From CAYMZZ01 sp047600605 (lineage in GTDB: Bacteria; Bacteroidota; Bacteroidia; Chitinophagales; Chitinophagaceae), in contig JASGKK010000001.1 of NCBI GenBank assembly GCA_047600605.1, positions 682,001 through 746,000 of the forward strand: 64,000 nt of DNA, written 5' to 3'. Made by a program: the position numbers and the translations under genes. This document shows, piece after piece, positions 16,005 to 24,884 of this stretch. Numbering within the stretch: position 1 is the stretch's first letter; each line of letters begins with the position of its first letter. A model generated the notes under the pieces. That model did not search any database. It saw nothing but the letters and a program-made list of their open reading frames with translations, and had not been told where the DNA came from.

Positions 16005-17933
16005 ATGGCAAAAAAGGCACCTTCCATTGATCTGTCAGACAGTTTTGAAAAAATTCCCGTTAAGATTTTCCCCGATATCAAACAGGGTTCCATTGCCCTG
16101 GCCCGGGAAATAGCTGCACTGATCAAAGAAAAACAACGTAAGAAAGAACACTGCGTACTGGGACTGGCTACAGGCTCATCTCCCAAAACGGTGTATGCAG
16201 AACTGGTTCGTATGCATCGTGAAGAAAAGCTCAGTTTCAAAAACGTGATTGCTTTCAATCTCGATGAATACTATCCTATCGACAACGATGCATTGCAAAG
16301 CTATCGCCGGTTTATGAATACCCACCTGTTTGACCATGTGGATATCAAACCTGCCAATATTCATATCCCCAACGGGCAGACCAGCAAAGACAAGATCAAA
16401 TCACACTGCCAGGAATATGAAAAAATGATTAAGGATGCAGGCGGTATTGACCTGCAGATACTGGGCATTGGTAATAATGGACATATTGGTTTTAACGAAC
16501 CAGGTTCAGGTATCAACTCCCGCACCCGACTGATTACACTCGACAACTCAACCCGTATTGCCAATGCGTATGAGTTTGCCAATATATCAGAAGTACCCCG
16601 TCTGGCCATTACGATGGGTATCAGTACTATTCTCAAAGCCAAACGCATTGCATTGATGGCCTGGGGCCCCAACAAGGCACCGGTCATCAAAGAAGCAGTG
16701 GAAGAAGATGCTACTGAACATGTACCTGCTTCCCTGTTGCAGAATCATGATAATGTTACTTTTTATATTGATGAATCTGCAGCTGCTGAACTGACCCGTT
16801 TCAAATCACCCTGGCTGACCGGCGACTGTGAATGGACTCCGCGTATGATCAAAAAAGCGGTGGCAAACATGGCTCTCAAACTAAAAAAACCGGTACTCAG
16901 TCTTACCAACAAAGACTATAACGAATACGGCCTGGGTGATCTGCTGGTTGAAAAAGGTGATGCGTATGAGATCAACCTGCAGGTATATTATATGCTGCGT
17001 GACAGCATTACGGGATGGCCCGGTGGTAAACCCAACGCAGTCATACCCAACCACCCGGAACGTAGTGAACCGTATCCCAAAAGAGTCATCATCTTCTCTC
17101 CCCACCCCGATGATGATATCATCAGTATGGGCGGCACATTCCAGCGTCTGCACGACCAGGGTCATGATGTGCATGTAGCCTACCAGACATCCGGCAATAT
17201 TGCAGTTACCGACGAATTTGTGACCCGTTTCCTTGACTTTGCTGTAGGCTTTGAAGAGATTGCCGGCATTGATACCAGCAAATCGGGTAAGATATTAAAC
17301 AGTGCACGTAAATTCCTGGCTACTAAAAAATCCAATCAGATCGATACGCCTACCATTCGCGCCATCAAAGGACTGATACGCCGTGGTGAAGCAAAAGCTA
17401 CCTGCCGTTATGTGGGACTGAAAGATGACAATATTCATTTCATGAACCTTCCCTTTTACGAAACAGGTACGATCGAAAAAAATCCGATGGGAGAAAAGGA
17501 TGTTAAACTTACCATTGAACTGCTGCGTAAGATCAAACCCCACCAGGTATATTGTGCCGGTGACTTTGCAGATCCGCATGGTACGCATATCGTGTGCTTT
17601 AATGTAGTACTCGAAGCACTCAGACGTATCAAGGCTGCCGGAGATCCGTGGATCCAGGATTGCTGGCTCTGGCTGTATAAAGGCGCCTGGCAGGAATGGA
17701 ATATTGAGGAAATTGAAATGGCTATCCCCATGAGCCCCGACCAGGTACTGAAAAAACGTTTCGGTATCTTCATTCACCAGTCACAGAAAGACATGGTACC
17801 CTTCCAGGGCAGCGATTCAAGAGAGTTCTGGCAAAGAGCCGAAGAACGTAATGCCGGTACTGCTGCACTTTATGCCGATCTGGGGCTTACCCATTATGCT
17901 GCTATGGAAGCATTTGTGCGCTGGTATTATTAA
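16005..17933 (+). CDS. nagB: Glucosamine-6-phosphate deaminase fused to a PIG-L/LmbE-like domain
   Basis: This 642-residue protein has two domains. Residues about 20-280 are NagB: phosphate loop LATGSSPKT, FNLDEYYPID with the catalytic Asp, and LGIGNNGHIGFNEPGSG. Residues about 360-640 are a PIG-L/LmbE-type de-N-acetylase fold with the zinc motif HPDDD (from residue 367) and the later DFADPHGTHI segment. NagB converts glucosamine 6-phosphate to fructose 6-phosphate and ammonia. The fused form is widespread in Bacteroidota; the second domain may remove the acetyl group of GlcNAc-6-P or a related sugar, which would give both steps in one chain (inference, since the zinc ligands appear intact). 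It is the intracellular end of the GH20/SusCD locus. Confidence 0.93.
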   Translation: MAKKAPSIDLSDSFEKIPVKIFPDIKQGSIALAREIAALIKEKQRKKEHCVLGLATGSSPKTVYAELVRMHREEKLSFKNVIAFNLDEYYPIDNDALQSYRRFMNTHLFDHVDIKPANIHIPNGQTSKDKIKSHCQEYEKMIKDAGGIDLQILGIGNNGHIGFNEPGSGINSRTRLITLDNSTRIANAYEFANISEVPRLAITMGISTILKAKRIALMAWGPNKAPVIKEAVEEDATEHVPASLLQNHDNVTFYIDESAAAELTRFKSPWLTGDCEWTPRMIKKAVANMALKLKKPVLSLTNKDYNEYGLGDLLVEKGDAYEINLQVYYMLRDSITGWPGGKPNAVIPNHPERSEPYPKRVIIFSPHPDDDIISMGGTFQRLHDQGHDVHVAYQTSGNIAVTDEFVTRFLDFAVGFEEIAGIDTSKSGKILNSARKFLATKKSNQIDTPTIRAIKGLIRRGEAKATCRYVGLKDDNIHFMNLPFYETGTIEKNPMGEKDVKLTIELLRKIKPHQVYCAGDFADPHGTHIVCFNVVLEALRRIKAAGDPWIQDCWLWLYKGAWQEWNIEEIEMAIPMSPDQVLKKRFGIFIHQSQKDMVPFQGSDSREFWQRAEERNAGTAALYADLGLTHYAAMEAFVRWYY

Positions 17934-18016
17934 CAACAACGATGTTTAATTTCTGAAGAATCAGGCTAAAAATAGATCTAATTTACTAATAGTCAGATTT
18001 TTAGACACAATTAACA

Positions 18017-18050
18017 AAGGGCGGTCAAATAGATGACCGCCCTTCTTTTC
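18017..18050 (+). terminator. Intrinsic terminator after nagB
   Basis: AAGGGCGGTCA (18017-18027) pairs with TGACCGCCCTT (18034-18044) around a 6-nt loop and is followed by CTTTT. The promoter of the next gene starts within about 25 bp. Confidence 0.8.
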
Positions 18051-18068
18051 AGATCCGGTTTCATTAGT

Positions 18069-18076
18069 TATTTTTG
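18069..18076 (+). promoter_or_regulatory. Promoter -7 element of the BI-1 family gene
   Basis: TATTTTTG fits TAnnTTTG and lies 16 bp before the ATG at 18093. The matching -33 region overlaps the U-tract of the preceding terminator (TTTTC at 18046-18050). Confidence 0.5.
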
Positions 18077-18092
18077 AAAAAAACAAACCACT

Positions 18093-18857
18093 ATGGCTTT
18101 ATTCAAATCTGGCAATCCTGCCCTGCAGGAAAAATCTTTTGAAGGCACCATTTTTCAGGGCCTTGCAGAAGATCAGGTAATGACGATCAGAGGTACGCTC
18201 AACAAGTTTGGTGTCATCTTCGTTCTGATGCTGGGTAGCACCTTCTTTGCCTGGACTCAGTTTTACAAAGGCAGTAACCCCATGCCACTGATGCTGATTG
18301 GTGTGTTTGGCGGATTGGCTGTTTCACTGATCATGGCATTTAAAAAACAGTGGTCGCCTGTACTGGCTCCGGTATTCGGTATCCTGGAAGGTTTGTTTGT
18401 AGGATCTGTCTCGGCCTATTATGACTATGCTTTTCAGACAAAATATCCCGGCCTCGTGATGCAGGCTGTTGGCCTCACGCTGATCGTAACCCTGGTTATG
18501 TTTCTGCTGTATCGTTTCCGGATTATCCGCGTAACACAGCGCTTTCGTGCTGTCATCACTATTGCCACTATCAGTATTGGTATTTTTTACCTGGCTCAGT
18601 GGGTATTCTTCCTGATCGCCGGATATAATTTTGCCGCTTTTACCAATGCTGCTACTCCATTGGGCATTGGCTTCTCTGTAGTAGTAGTCTGTCTGGCAGC
18701 CCTTAACCTGCTGCTCAATTTCGACACTATTGAAACAGGTGCTGAAATGAAAGCATCCAAGTATATGGAATGGTATTGCGCATTTGGTTTACTGGTTACC
18801 ATTGTATGGTTGTACCTCGAGATCCTGCGCCTGCTGTCGAAGCTTAACAGAAACTAA
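18093..18857 (+). CDS. Bax inhibitor-1 / YccA family membrane protein
   Basis: This 254-residue protein has seven predicted membrane segments and matches the bacterial YccA-like branch of the BI-1 family that begins with a cytoplasmic stretch (FKSGNPALQEKSFEG). Recognisable features are the GTLNKFGVIFVLMLGSTFF first helix, the FGILEGLFVGSVSAYYDYAF loop and the C-terminal LNFDTIETGAE motif with its paired acidic residues, implicated in pH-gated calcium leak in BsYetJ. The cellular role in Bacteroidota is not established. It is a single-gene unit between two strong terminators. Confidence 0.9.
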   Translation: MALFKSGNPALQEKSFEGTIFQGLAEDQVMTIRGTLNKFGVIFVLMLGSTFFAWTQFYKGSNPMPLMLIGVFGGLAVSLIMAFKKQWSPVLAPVFGILEGLFVGSVSAYYDYAFQTKYPGLVMQAVGLTLIVTLVMFLLYRFRIIRVTQRFRAVITIATISIGIFYLAQWVFFLIAGYNFAAFTNAATPLGIGFSVVVVCLAALNLLLNFDTIETGAEMKASKYMEWYCAFGLLVTIVWLYLEILRLLSKLNRN

Positions 18858-18880
18858 GCAACTGTTAGCAGTTATATAAT

Positions 18881-18927
18881 AAACCGGCATGAAATGCGTG
18901 ATTTGAATCGCTTTCATGCCGGTTTTT
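18881..18927. terminator. Bidirectional terminator between the BI-1 and AI-2E genes
   Basis: AAACCGGCATGAAA (18881-18894) pairs with TTTCATGCCGGTTT (18912-18925), followed by a T-run on the plus strand and preceded by TTATTTTAT-like bases for the minus strand. The T-run extends into the stop codon of the converging permease gene. Confidence 0.8.
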
Positions 18928-19986
18928 TTATTGATCACCCGGTTCTTCGGACTGTGGTTGAGGTTGTAGTTCGCCCGGCGGAGTATCTATAAATTCGTTC
19001 ATGTATACATTGAAAAGAAGGATGATATAGTTGATGACCAGCGGGCCAAAGATCAGCCCGATAAAACCAAATAAACCCAGTCCCACAATCACCCCGAGTA
19101 TGGTGATCACCGGGTGCACATCTCCCATTTTTTTCAACAATGTAATACGGGCAATATAATCCACATTACCGGTTACAATCACACTGTACAATAGCAGACC
19201 GGTAGCCAGTGGTACAGTACTGGATGCATACATATAAATAACCAGTGGTACCCAGATGGCCATAGTACCAATGACGGGGAAAAAAGCAAATACGCCTGTC
19301 AGAAAGCCCCATAATCCCCATTCAGGAACCTGAAACAGAAAATAGCCCAACGCAGCCGTCACACCCTGTATCAGTGAAATAAGCGGAATACCCAGCGCAT
19401 TGGCCTTTACCATTTTCTTGGTTTCATGCGCCAGCATGTTGATATTATCCTGTTTCAATGGAATGATCCGGTTCAGCACCCGTTCCATTTCGCGCCCATT
19501 TACCAGCATATGATATAATACAAACAGCATAATAGCCAGGTTGGTGATCAGGTTGGCTGTACTGTTAAGCAGCGATGGAATAATTGTAGTGAGCTTGCTT
19601 AACGAACTGGTCAGCGACGATTCTGATACTATTGTAAAACCAAGTTGTTGCTGAATAGTATTGATACTTGACCTGGCAGCGTTGATAGTGGCATTGGGAT
19701 CGGCCAGAAATGAATTGATCTTGGGACTGATGAGGGTCACGGCTAAAAAAACCGGCAGACCGATCAATATCAGGTAATAAATAATGAACATTCCCGCTGT
19801 CCAGCCTTTCTTCCATTTCCGGTGATAGATCAACTGAAAATAATTGGCACGGCTCAATATATACAGGGTAACGGCGCCCAGCACTCCGGGCAGAAAAAGG
19901 TGAAGCTCCTTGATCACCAGGTATACGAGCAGCAGGATGACTGACAGTAGCAGCACCTGCTTGATGCGGTTATTAAAGCTGGGCAT
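18928..19986 (-). CDS. AI-2E family transporter (TqsA/PerM-like permease)
   Basis: This 352-residue inner-membrane protein has about eight membrane segments: a pair at the N-terminus (VLLLSVILLLVYLVIKEL), a central soluble stretch (residues about 95-145) with an LTTIIPSLLNSTANLITN amphipathic helix, and the conserved C-terminal block GVTAALGYFLFQVPEWGLWG, FFPVIGTMAIWVPLVIY and GLGLFGFIGLIFGPLV. The family includes TqsA, proposed to export autoinducer-2, and Na+/H+ antiporters, so the substrate here is open. The tail is rich in Pro and Gln. It converges on the BI-1 gene and is divergent from the AsmA-like gene (87 bp). Confidence 0.88.
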   Translation of the reverse strand: MPSFNNRIKQVLLLSVILLLVYLVIKELHLFLPGVLGAVTLYILSRANYFQLIYHRKWKKGWTAGMFIIYYLILIGLPVFLAVTLISPKINSFLADPNATINAARSSINTIQQQLGFTIVSESSLTSSLSKLTTIIPSLLNSTANLITNLAIMLFVLYHMLVNGREMERVLNRIIPLKQDNINMLAHETKKMVKANALGIPLISLIQGVTAALGYFLFQVPEWGLWGFLTGVFAFFPVIGTMAIWVPLVIYMYASSTVPLATGLLLYSVIVTGNVDYIARITLLKKMGDVHPVITILGVIVGLGLFGFIGLIFGPLVINYIILLFNVYMNEFIDTPPGELQPQPQSEEPGDQ

Positions 19987-20073
19987 AGTAATGCTAAGAT
20001 AGTAGTTTGCTTAAACAAAAAGAGTGCTAAAGCCGATCGGCATGGATGGAATAATAATTGATTAGTTTCCGGT

Positions 20074-21768
20074 ATGCGTACACTGAAACAGCGTATCCGA
20101 CATGCCCGAAGCACCCGCCGGGGCCGGATAGTCCTTGTAGTTCTGGGGCTATTGCTGTTATCTGCTGTGGGAGCCGGTCTCTTTTACTGGTTCATCTATC
20201 GCAAGCAGATCGTACGGGAACAGTTGGAAGCTACAGTGATCCGCAAGAGCAATGGCCTTTACCGTATCAGCTACGATAAGATGGTACTGGATGAGGTAAA
20301 TGGTCATATGTCCATCACCAATCTGCGACTTAATTATGACAGTACCCGTTTTTTACAACTGGCGGCCACGGGCAAAGCCCCCGGCATGCTACTGCGGATT
20401 TTAATCCCTGAATTAACAATTTCCGGGGTAAAAACTCCACGCGCTTTGCTGGGGCAGGAACTTATCGGGCAGTATGTACGCTTGCAGCAACCCCGAATCG
20501 AATTTTTTTATACCAATAAAGGCGCCGACAGCCTGAGACACAGTCCGCCCCAGGCCATGTACCAGCAGATCCTCGGCGATCTGAATCTTATCAGGCTCGA
20601 TTCTGTTTTGATCAATCAGGCGCAGATCCTCAGCTATCGGTATGGTGATACAACCAGTCTCGTGCAGATAAACGGTGTGGATCTGCACCTGCATGATCTG
20701 TCTATCGACAGTGCAGCCAACGAAGATCCATCCCGGATTCTTTTTTCGCGGCAATTGCTGGCAGGTGCAGATCGGGTAAGCTGGCTTTCAGCAGATGGCC
20801 GTTATCGCCTGCAGGGAGACAGCATCCGGATCAATGCACAAACGCAAACTGCTTCCATTGCACATTTTTCCATTAATCCATTATTAAGTGAAGCTGCATT
20901 CACCCGAAGCCTCCGGTTTGCAGACGACCGGTTTGAAGCAGACATACGTGATCTGCATTTTTATCAACTTCGTTTCAACAGTCTGCTCAACGATACACTC
21001 TATGCCGACAGTGTGATGATATCGCAGGCCTTTCTCCAGATATACCGCGATCTGGGCCTACCCCATGACGGCAAAAAACGTCTGGGCACTTATCCTCATC
21101 AGGCATTACAGCGTTTTGGCCTGGCAACCCGTATTGATGCGCTTAAAATAGGGACTGCATCCATCAACTATAAAGAACGAAATGCTGGTACCAGGATGGC
21201 CGGTATCGTCAGCTTTCAACATACACGGGCGTATATCCGGCATATCACCAACATGAAGCAATATGCACAGGCTCATCCTGTAATGCAGGTCCATATTCAA
21301 ACACGGTTTCTCAACCGGACGCCGCTGCAACTGCAATGGAACTTCTACCTGTTTCATCCAAAGGGACAGTTTACCATTAACGGGCAGTTGAGCAGCATGC
21401 CGGCTACCGCTGTCAATGTGCTTACAGAACCAATGGGACCTGCCCGTATGGAAAATGGTCAGATCAATAACCTTCAGTTCAATTTTACCGGCCACAACTA
21501 TGGTATGTACGGTACAGTCCGCTTGCAATACGAAGACCTGAAAGTATCATTGCTGGAAAAAGAAACGGGCTCTGGCGAGCTAAGCAAAAAGAAACTGGCC
21601 AGCCTGGCAGCCAATATCGTCATCCGCAAATCGAACCCGGCCGGCAAGAAAGGGAACATACGTATAACTGAAGTCAATATGCAACGCGACCTACGCCGGT
21701 CCATATTTCACCTGAGCTGGAAGACCTTATTTAAAGGGATAAAGACTACAGTAGGGATAAATAAGTAA
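20074..21768 (+). CDS. AsmA-like / DUF748-type membrane-anchored protein of unknown function
   Basis: This 564-residue protein begins with a basic cytoplasmic segment (RTLKQRIRHARSTRRGR) and one transmembrane helix (about residues 19-42). The rest is a long periplasmic or intermembrane region of repeating beta-strands: ISYDKMVLDEVNGHMSITNLRLNYD, DLNLIRLDSVLINQAQILSYRYG, then QINNLQFNFTGHNYGMYGTV. This is the pattern of AsmA/DUF748 proteins, which form elongated grooves thought to carry lipids between membranes. I assign the fold only by this pattern, so the function is uncertain. The C-terminal LSWKTLFKGIKTTVGI segment is amphipathic. It appears monocistronic; the next gene starts 106 bp later. 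Confidence 0.6.
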   Translation: MRTLKQRIRHARSTRRGRIVLVVLGLLLLSAVGAGLFYWFIYRKQIVREQLEATVIRKSNGLYRISYDKMVLDEVNGHMSITNLRLNYDSTRFLQLAATGKAPGMLLRILIPELTISGVKTPRALLGQELIGQYVRLQQPRIEFFYTNKGADSLRHSPPQAMYQQILGDLNLIRLDSVLINQAQILSYRYGDTTSLVQINGVDLHLHDLSIDSAANEDPSRILFSRQLLAGADRVSWLSADGRYRLQGDSIRINAQTQTASIAHFSINPLLSEAAFTRSLRFADDRFEADIRDLHFYQLRFNSLLNDTLYADSVMISQAFLQIYRDLGLPHDGKKRLGTYPHQALQRFGLATRIDALKIGTASINYKERNAGTRMAGIVSFQHTRAYIRHITNMKQYAQAHPVMQVHIQTRFLNRTPLQLQWNFYLFHPKGQFTINGQLSSMPATAVNVLTEPMGPARMENGQINNLQFNFTGHNYGMYGTVRLQYEDLKVSLLEKETGSGELSKKKLASLAANIVIRKSNPAGKKGNIRITEVNMQRDLRRSIFHLSWKTLFKGIKTTVGINK

Positions 21769-21874
21769 AAACTCCTTTTCCATTTTCTGTCATTTCATCA
21801 CATTTATTTTCCGTTTCATCGGCAGCCTGGTCCAAAGGGCTTCCCCTTACTGTAGGTTTGAGTCAAAATCAGGG

Positions 21875-23020
21875 GTGATGAAAAGAAGTTATTTATTGAT
21901 CGGTGTTCTGCTATTGGGATGCCTGTCGTGTAAGAAAAAAGGACATGCGCAGCAGGATGCCTGCAATAATGCAGCCTTTCAAAGCGAAACCAATCATTCA
22001 TTCTATGCAGGACAGTTAAAACAATATCAAACTATCAATGCATTGCCAGGAGCCATACTTGGTATTGCCTCCCCACAACAGCTATGGATCAATGCATCTG
22101 GTTTGGCAAACCGCGAGAGTAAGCAACCGATTGCTCCCTGTACACCCTTTCGGGTCGGATCTATCACCAAGATGTTTACTGCAGCACTCATTATGCAATT
22201 GCAGGAGCAGGGGGCGCTCTCACTTGATTCCAGGATAAGCCAACTGCTGCCCGCATTAGACGGCCGCATCCCTGCGGCTGGTCAGATCACCGTGCGAATG
22301 CTACTTAATCATTCCAGTGGCATTACTGATCCCAAAAATGATGACACGCAGTATTTAGCCGATATCAAGGCCGATCCTATGGCTATCGGCCAGCTGAGCA
22401 TTGATCAGAAACTTTCACGGTATGTCTTTGACAGACCACTACACTTTGCTCCCGGCTCTGCAGCCCGTTATAGCAATACAGGTTACTGGCTATTGGGGAA
22501 AATTGCAGAACAACTGAGTGGAAAATCAATGCAACAATTATTGCAGGAGAAGATATTTATTCCGCTTGGCATGCAACACAGTTACTATGAAAAAAGAGCG
22601 AACGACTCGTTGGCGCAAGGCTATCATGAACTGGAAGGGCATTTACTCAATGTCACCGTCTACGATCAGGCCGACGGCGACGCGGATCCCAGCAGTGGTA
22701 TCATCAGTACAGCTGCTGACCTGGTTCGTTTTGCAAAAGGTTTTTTCGGAGCACGGTTGTTTTCTGCTGCCGCCCTTAAGCAAATGAAAGAAATACTGCA
22801 TCTTCCATCCTGTGCCGATGGCGATTGTGGCTATACACTTGGCTTCGAAAGCTGGCAGGTGGGCGCTCACACTGGATGGGGTATGAACGGAAGTTCTATT
22901 GGCTACGAAACCAATCTTGTTTATTTTCCCGACAAAGAAATTATCTTTATTAGCTTTGGTAATAAAGGCGGTGGTAGCCATAAAGCATTTATAGAAGCCA
23001 TTCTTTCGCAAGCTCATTAA
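21875..23020 (+). CDS. Beta-lactamase-fold serine hydrolase lipoprotein (class C / PBP-like)
   Basis: This 381-residue lipoprotein has a lipobox at LLLGCLSC. All three catalytic motifs of the class C beta-lactamase/D-peptidase fold are present: Ser96-x-x-Lys99 (SITK), Tyr199-Ser-Asn201 and His332-Thr-Gly. Relatives are D-aminopeptidases, esterases and PBP4-like carboxypeptidases; this one probably acts on peptidoglycan peptides or ester substrates at the membrane. The stop codon is followed at once (9 bp to the ATG, 0 bp to a GTG) by a LytS-type sensor kinase, and then by its LytTR regulator, so the three form an operon and may act in one sensing path (inference). A TAGGTTTG -7-like box at 21853-21860 is very close to the start. 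Confidence 0.88.
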   Translation: MMKRSYLLIGVLLLGCLSCKKKGHAQQDACNNAAFQSETNHSFYAGQLKQYQTINALPGAILGIASPQQLWINASGLANRESKQPIAPCTPFRVGSITKMFTAALIMQLQEQGALSLDSRISQLLPALDGRIPAAGQITVRMLLNHSSGITDPKNDDTQYLADIKADPMAIGQLSIDQKLSRYVFDRPLHFAPGSAARYSNTGYWLLGKIAEQLSGKSMQQLLQEKIFIPLGMQHSYYEKRANDSLAQGYHELEGHLLNVTVYDQADGDADPSSGIISTAADLVRFAKGFFGARLFSAAALKQMKEILHLPSCADGDCGYTLGFESWQVGAHTGWGMNGSSIGYETNLVYFPDKEIIFISFGNKGGGSHKAFIEAILSQAH

Positions 23021-23029
23021 GTGAAACTT

Positions 23030-24085
23030 ATGCATTCCGAAATCCGGATCAGGTTGATCAGTATTCCCTTACTGGCATTACTGATCACACTTCTTTTCAA
23101 TAGTTTCTTTTTTGTACAGGAGGGTTACTCCTTCTGGCTCGTCTTATTATCCAATTTTATTTTCACCATAATGGCTGTTGAAAGCTGTCGGCTGCTATTA
23201 CTTTGGATACGACAATATTTTGGGGGACTGGCTGCGACCCGCCAACGCCTGCTGATATCGGCGTTGTTACTACTGCCTCTTTCACCCTTGATTGGCATCA
23301 CCCATCTGTATATCGAAAAAGATCTCCTATTTCAAGACACTAATCCTAAACAGATTTATGATTTCCTTTCAGTGTCAGGGTCGTCATTTTTCTTTCTGCT
23401 AATTGTGACCAGCGCATATGAGGCTGCTTATTATTTTGAACGCTGGAAAAAAGCCCTGACAGAAAAAGAACAGCTGGAAAAAATAAATCTACAAACGCAA
23501 TTATCCCGCCTGCAGGAGCAATTGCAACCGCATTTCCTTTTTAATAATCTCAACACTCTGCTATCGTTGACAGAAGAAGCCCCGGAGCGGGCCGGTCGGT
23601 TCATTCGCGAACTATCTACAGTCTACCGGTGTTTGTTGCGCTCAACTCACCAGCACTTGGTGCCTTTGCAGCAGGAGTTGCAATTTGCAGACGCCTATCT
23701 TTTTCTGTTAAAATCCCGTTTTGAAAACGCGTTGCAGATCAGCATGCAGATAGATCCGGTCTGGCAGGATTACTACCTGCCCCCGCTTACACTTCAATTA
23801 CTGGTGGAAAATGCTGTAAAGCATAACCAGGTAGATCAAAAAAATCCGTTGCAGCTACAAATCATAACAACCGAAGAAGGCCGTATTATTGTACGCAACA
23901 CGCTAAAAAAAAGAATAGCACCGTCAGAACGAATGGGACTGGCTAATCTTGCAGCCAAATACCGATTGTTACAATTACCAGATATCTGCATGGAAGAAAC
24001 TACCGGAGAATTTGTTGTAACAGTTCCCCTCCTGGCTCCCGGTGCGGCAGCTACTCTCCTTTCCACTAAATTTACGAACCCATGA
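23030..24085 (+). CDS. LytS/YehU-type sensor histidine kinase
   Basis: This 351-residue kinase has four N-terminal membrane helices (residues about 8-130), a short coiled coil (KALTEKEQLEKINLQTQLSRLQEQ) and a His_kinase domain with the phosphoacceptor motif LQPHFLFNNLNTL (His about 168), followed by a HATPase core with LQLLVENAVKHN and GLANLAAKYRLL. There is no large extracytoplasmic sensor, so it probably senses something in or at the membrane. A GTG at 23021, directly after the previous stop, could add three residues; the ATG at 23030 is chosen as the stronger codon. Its last codons overlap the regulator gene by 4 bp (ATGA), so the two are translationally coupled. Confidence 0.92.
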   Translation: MHSEIRIRLISIPLLALLITLLFNSFFFVQEGYSFWLVLLSNFIFTIMAVESCRLLLLWIRQYFGGLAATRQRLLISALLLLPLSPLIGITHLYIEKDLLFQDTNPKQIYDFLSVSGSSFFFLLIVTSAYEAAYYFERWKKALTEKEQLEKINLQTQLSRLQEQLQPHFLFNNLNTLLSLTEEAPERAGRFIRELSTVYRCLLRSTHQHLVPLQQELQFADAYLFLLKSRFENALQISMQIDPVWQDYYLPPLTLQLLVENAVKHNQVDQKNPLQLQIITTEEGRIIVRNTLKKRIAPSERMGLANLAAKYRLLQLPDICMEETTGEFVVTVPLLAPGAAATLLSTKFTNP

Positions 24086-24852
24086 CTGTACTGATCATTG
24101 AAGACGAACTGATCGCTGCCCGCAGATTAAAAAAAATGCTGCTGACTTTGCGACCTGACGTTGTGGTTGCAGGAATGCTGAGCAGTATCAGTGAAGCACG
24201 TCAATGGTTTCGGGAAAATCCAATGCCTCAATTATTACTGCTTGATATTGAATTAAGCGATGGACAAAGTTTTGAACTGTTTGACCAGGTCCCCGTTACC
24301 TGCCCGGTGATCTTTATTACAGCCTATGACGAATACGCTTTGCGTGCTTTCAAGGTCAACAGTATCGATTTTCTGATTAAACCCCTGCGTGAAGAAGAGC
24401 TGAATCGCAGCCTGTTAAAACTGGATGCCATGCGAACCGCATTACAACCGGTCTCATCCCAGTTACTGGCCCCTTTAATAGAGTGGGTACAACAGCAACA
24501 CCAGCCCCCTCCATTCCGGGAACGATTTCTGGTAAAAACAGGCCAACGATTTCACAGCATCGAAACCCGGGACATTGCCTGGTTTGTTGCTGCCGAAAAG
24601 TTAGTTTCACTGGTTACATTGCTCGGACAGCACTATTTTATCGATTATTCACTCGATGATCTAGAAAAGATGTTGCATCCTCGGCAATTTTACCGGGCCA
24701 ACCGCCAGTATCTTATTTCTCCAGTTGCAGTAGAAAGCCTCCACCAGGGGTTCAATGGAAAATATGCATTACGTTTGCGCGGACAACCTCCAGTTGACAC
24801 AACTGTAAGCCGGGAAAAAGTGGCTGATTTCAAGGAATGGCTGGGAGGATAA
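24082..24852 (+). CDS. LytTR-family response regulator
   Basis: This 256-residue two-domain regulator has a receiver (residues 1-120, with phosphoacceptor Asp55 in LLLLDIELSDGQ and the Lys of DFLIKPL) and a C-terminal LytTR DNA-binding domain (about 150-250, FLVKTGQRFHSIETRDIAWF to FYRANRQYLISPVAVESL). LytTR proteins bind pairs of 9-bp direct repeats about two helical turns apart. A perfect 9-bp pair of that geometry lies 1.5 kb downstream at 26394-26423. Partner kinase immediately upstream, 4-bp overlap. It converges on a small lipoprotein gene. Confidence 0.93.
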   Translation: MTVLIIEDELIAARRLKKMLLTLRPDVVVAGMLSSISEARQWFRENPMPQLLLLDIELSDGQSFELFDQVPVTCPVIFITAYDEYALRAFKVNSIDFLIKPLREEELNRSLLKLDAMRTALQPVSSQLLAPLIEWVQQQHQPPPFRERFLVKTGQRFHSIETRDIAWFVAAEKLVSLVTLLGQHYFIDYSLDDLEKMLHPRQFYRANRQYLISPVAVESLHQGFNGKYALRLRGQPPVDTTVSREKVADFKEWLGG

Positions 24853-24866
24853 TAAAATACTGCTGT

Positions 24867-24884
24867 CCTTTATACTCTTTAAAC
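24867..24884. repeat. TATAAAGAG/GTTTAAAGAG-type intergenic word
   Basis: CCTTTATACTCTTTAAAC sits in the 32-bp gap between two converging genes. Its complement uses the same phrases as the region after rocD (59722-59772), so it belongs to the same intergenic vocabulary. No terminator hairpin is seen in the gap. Confidence 0.4.
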
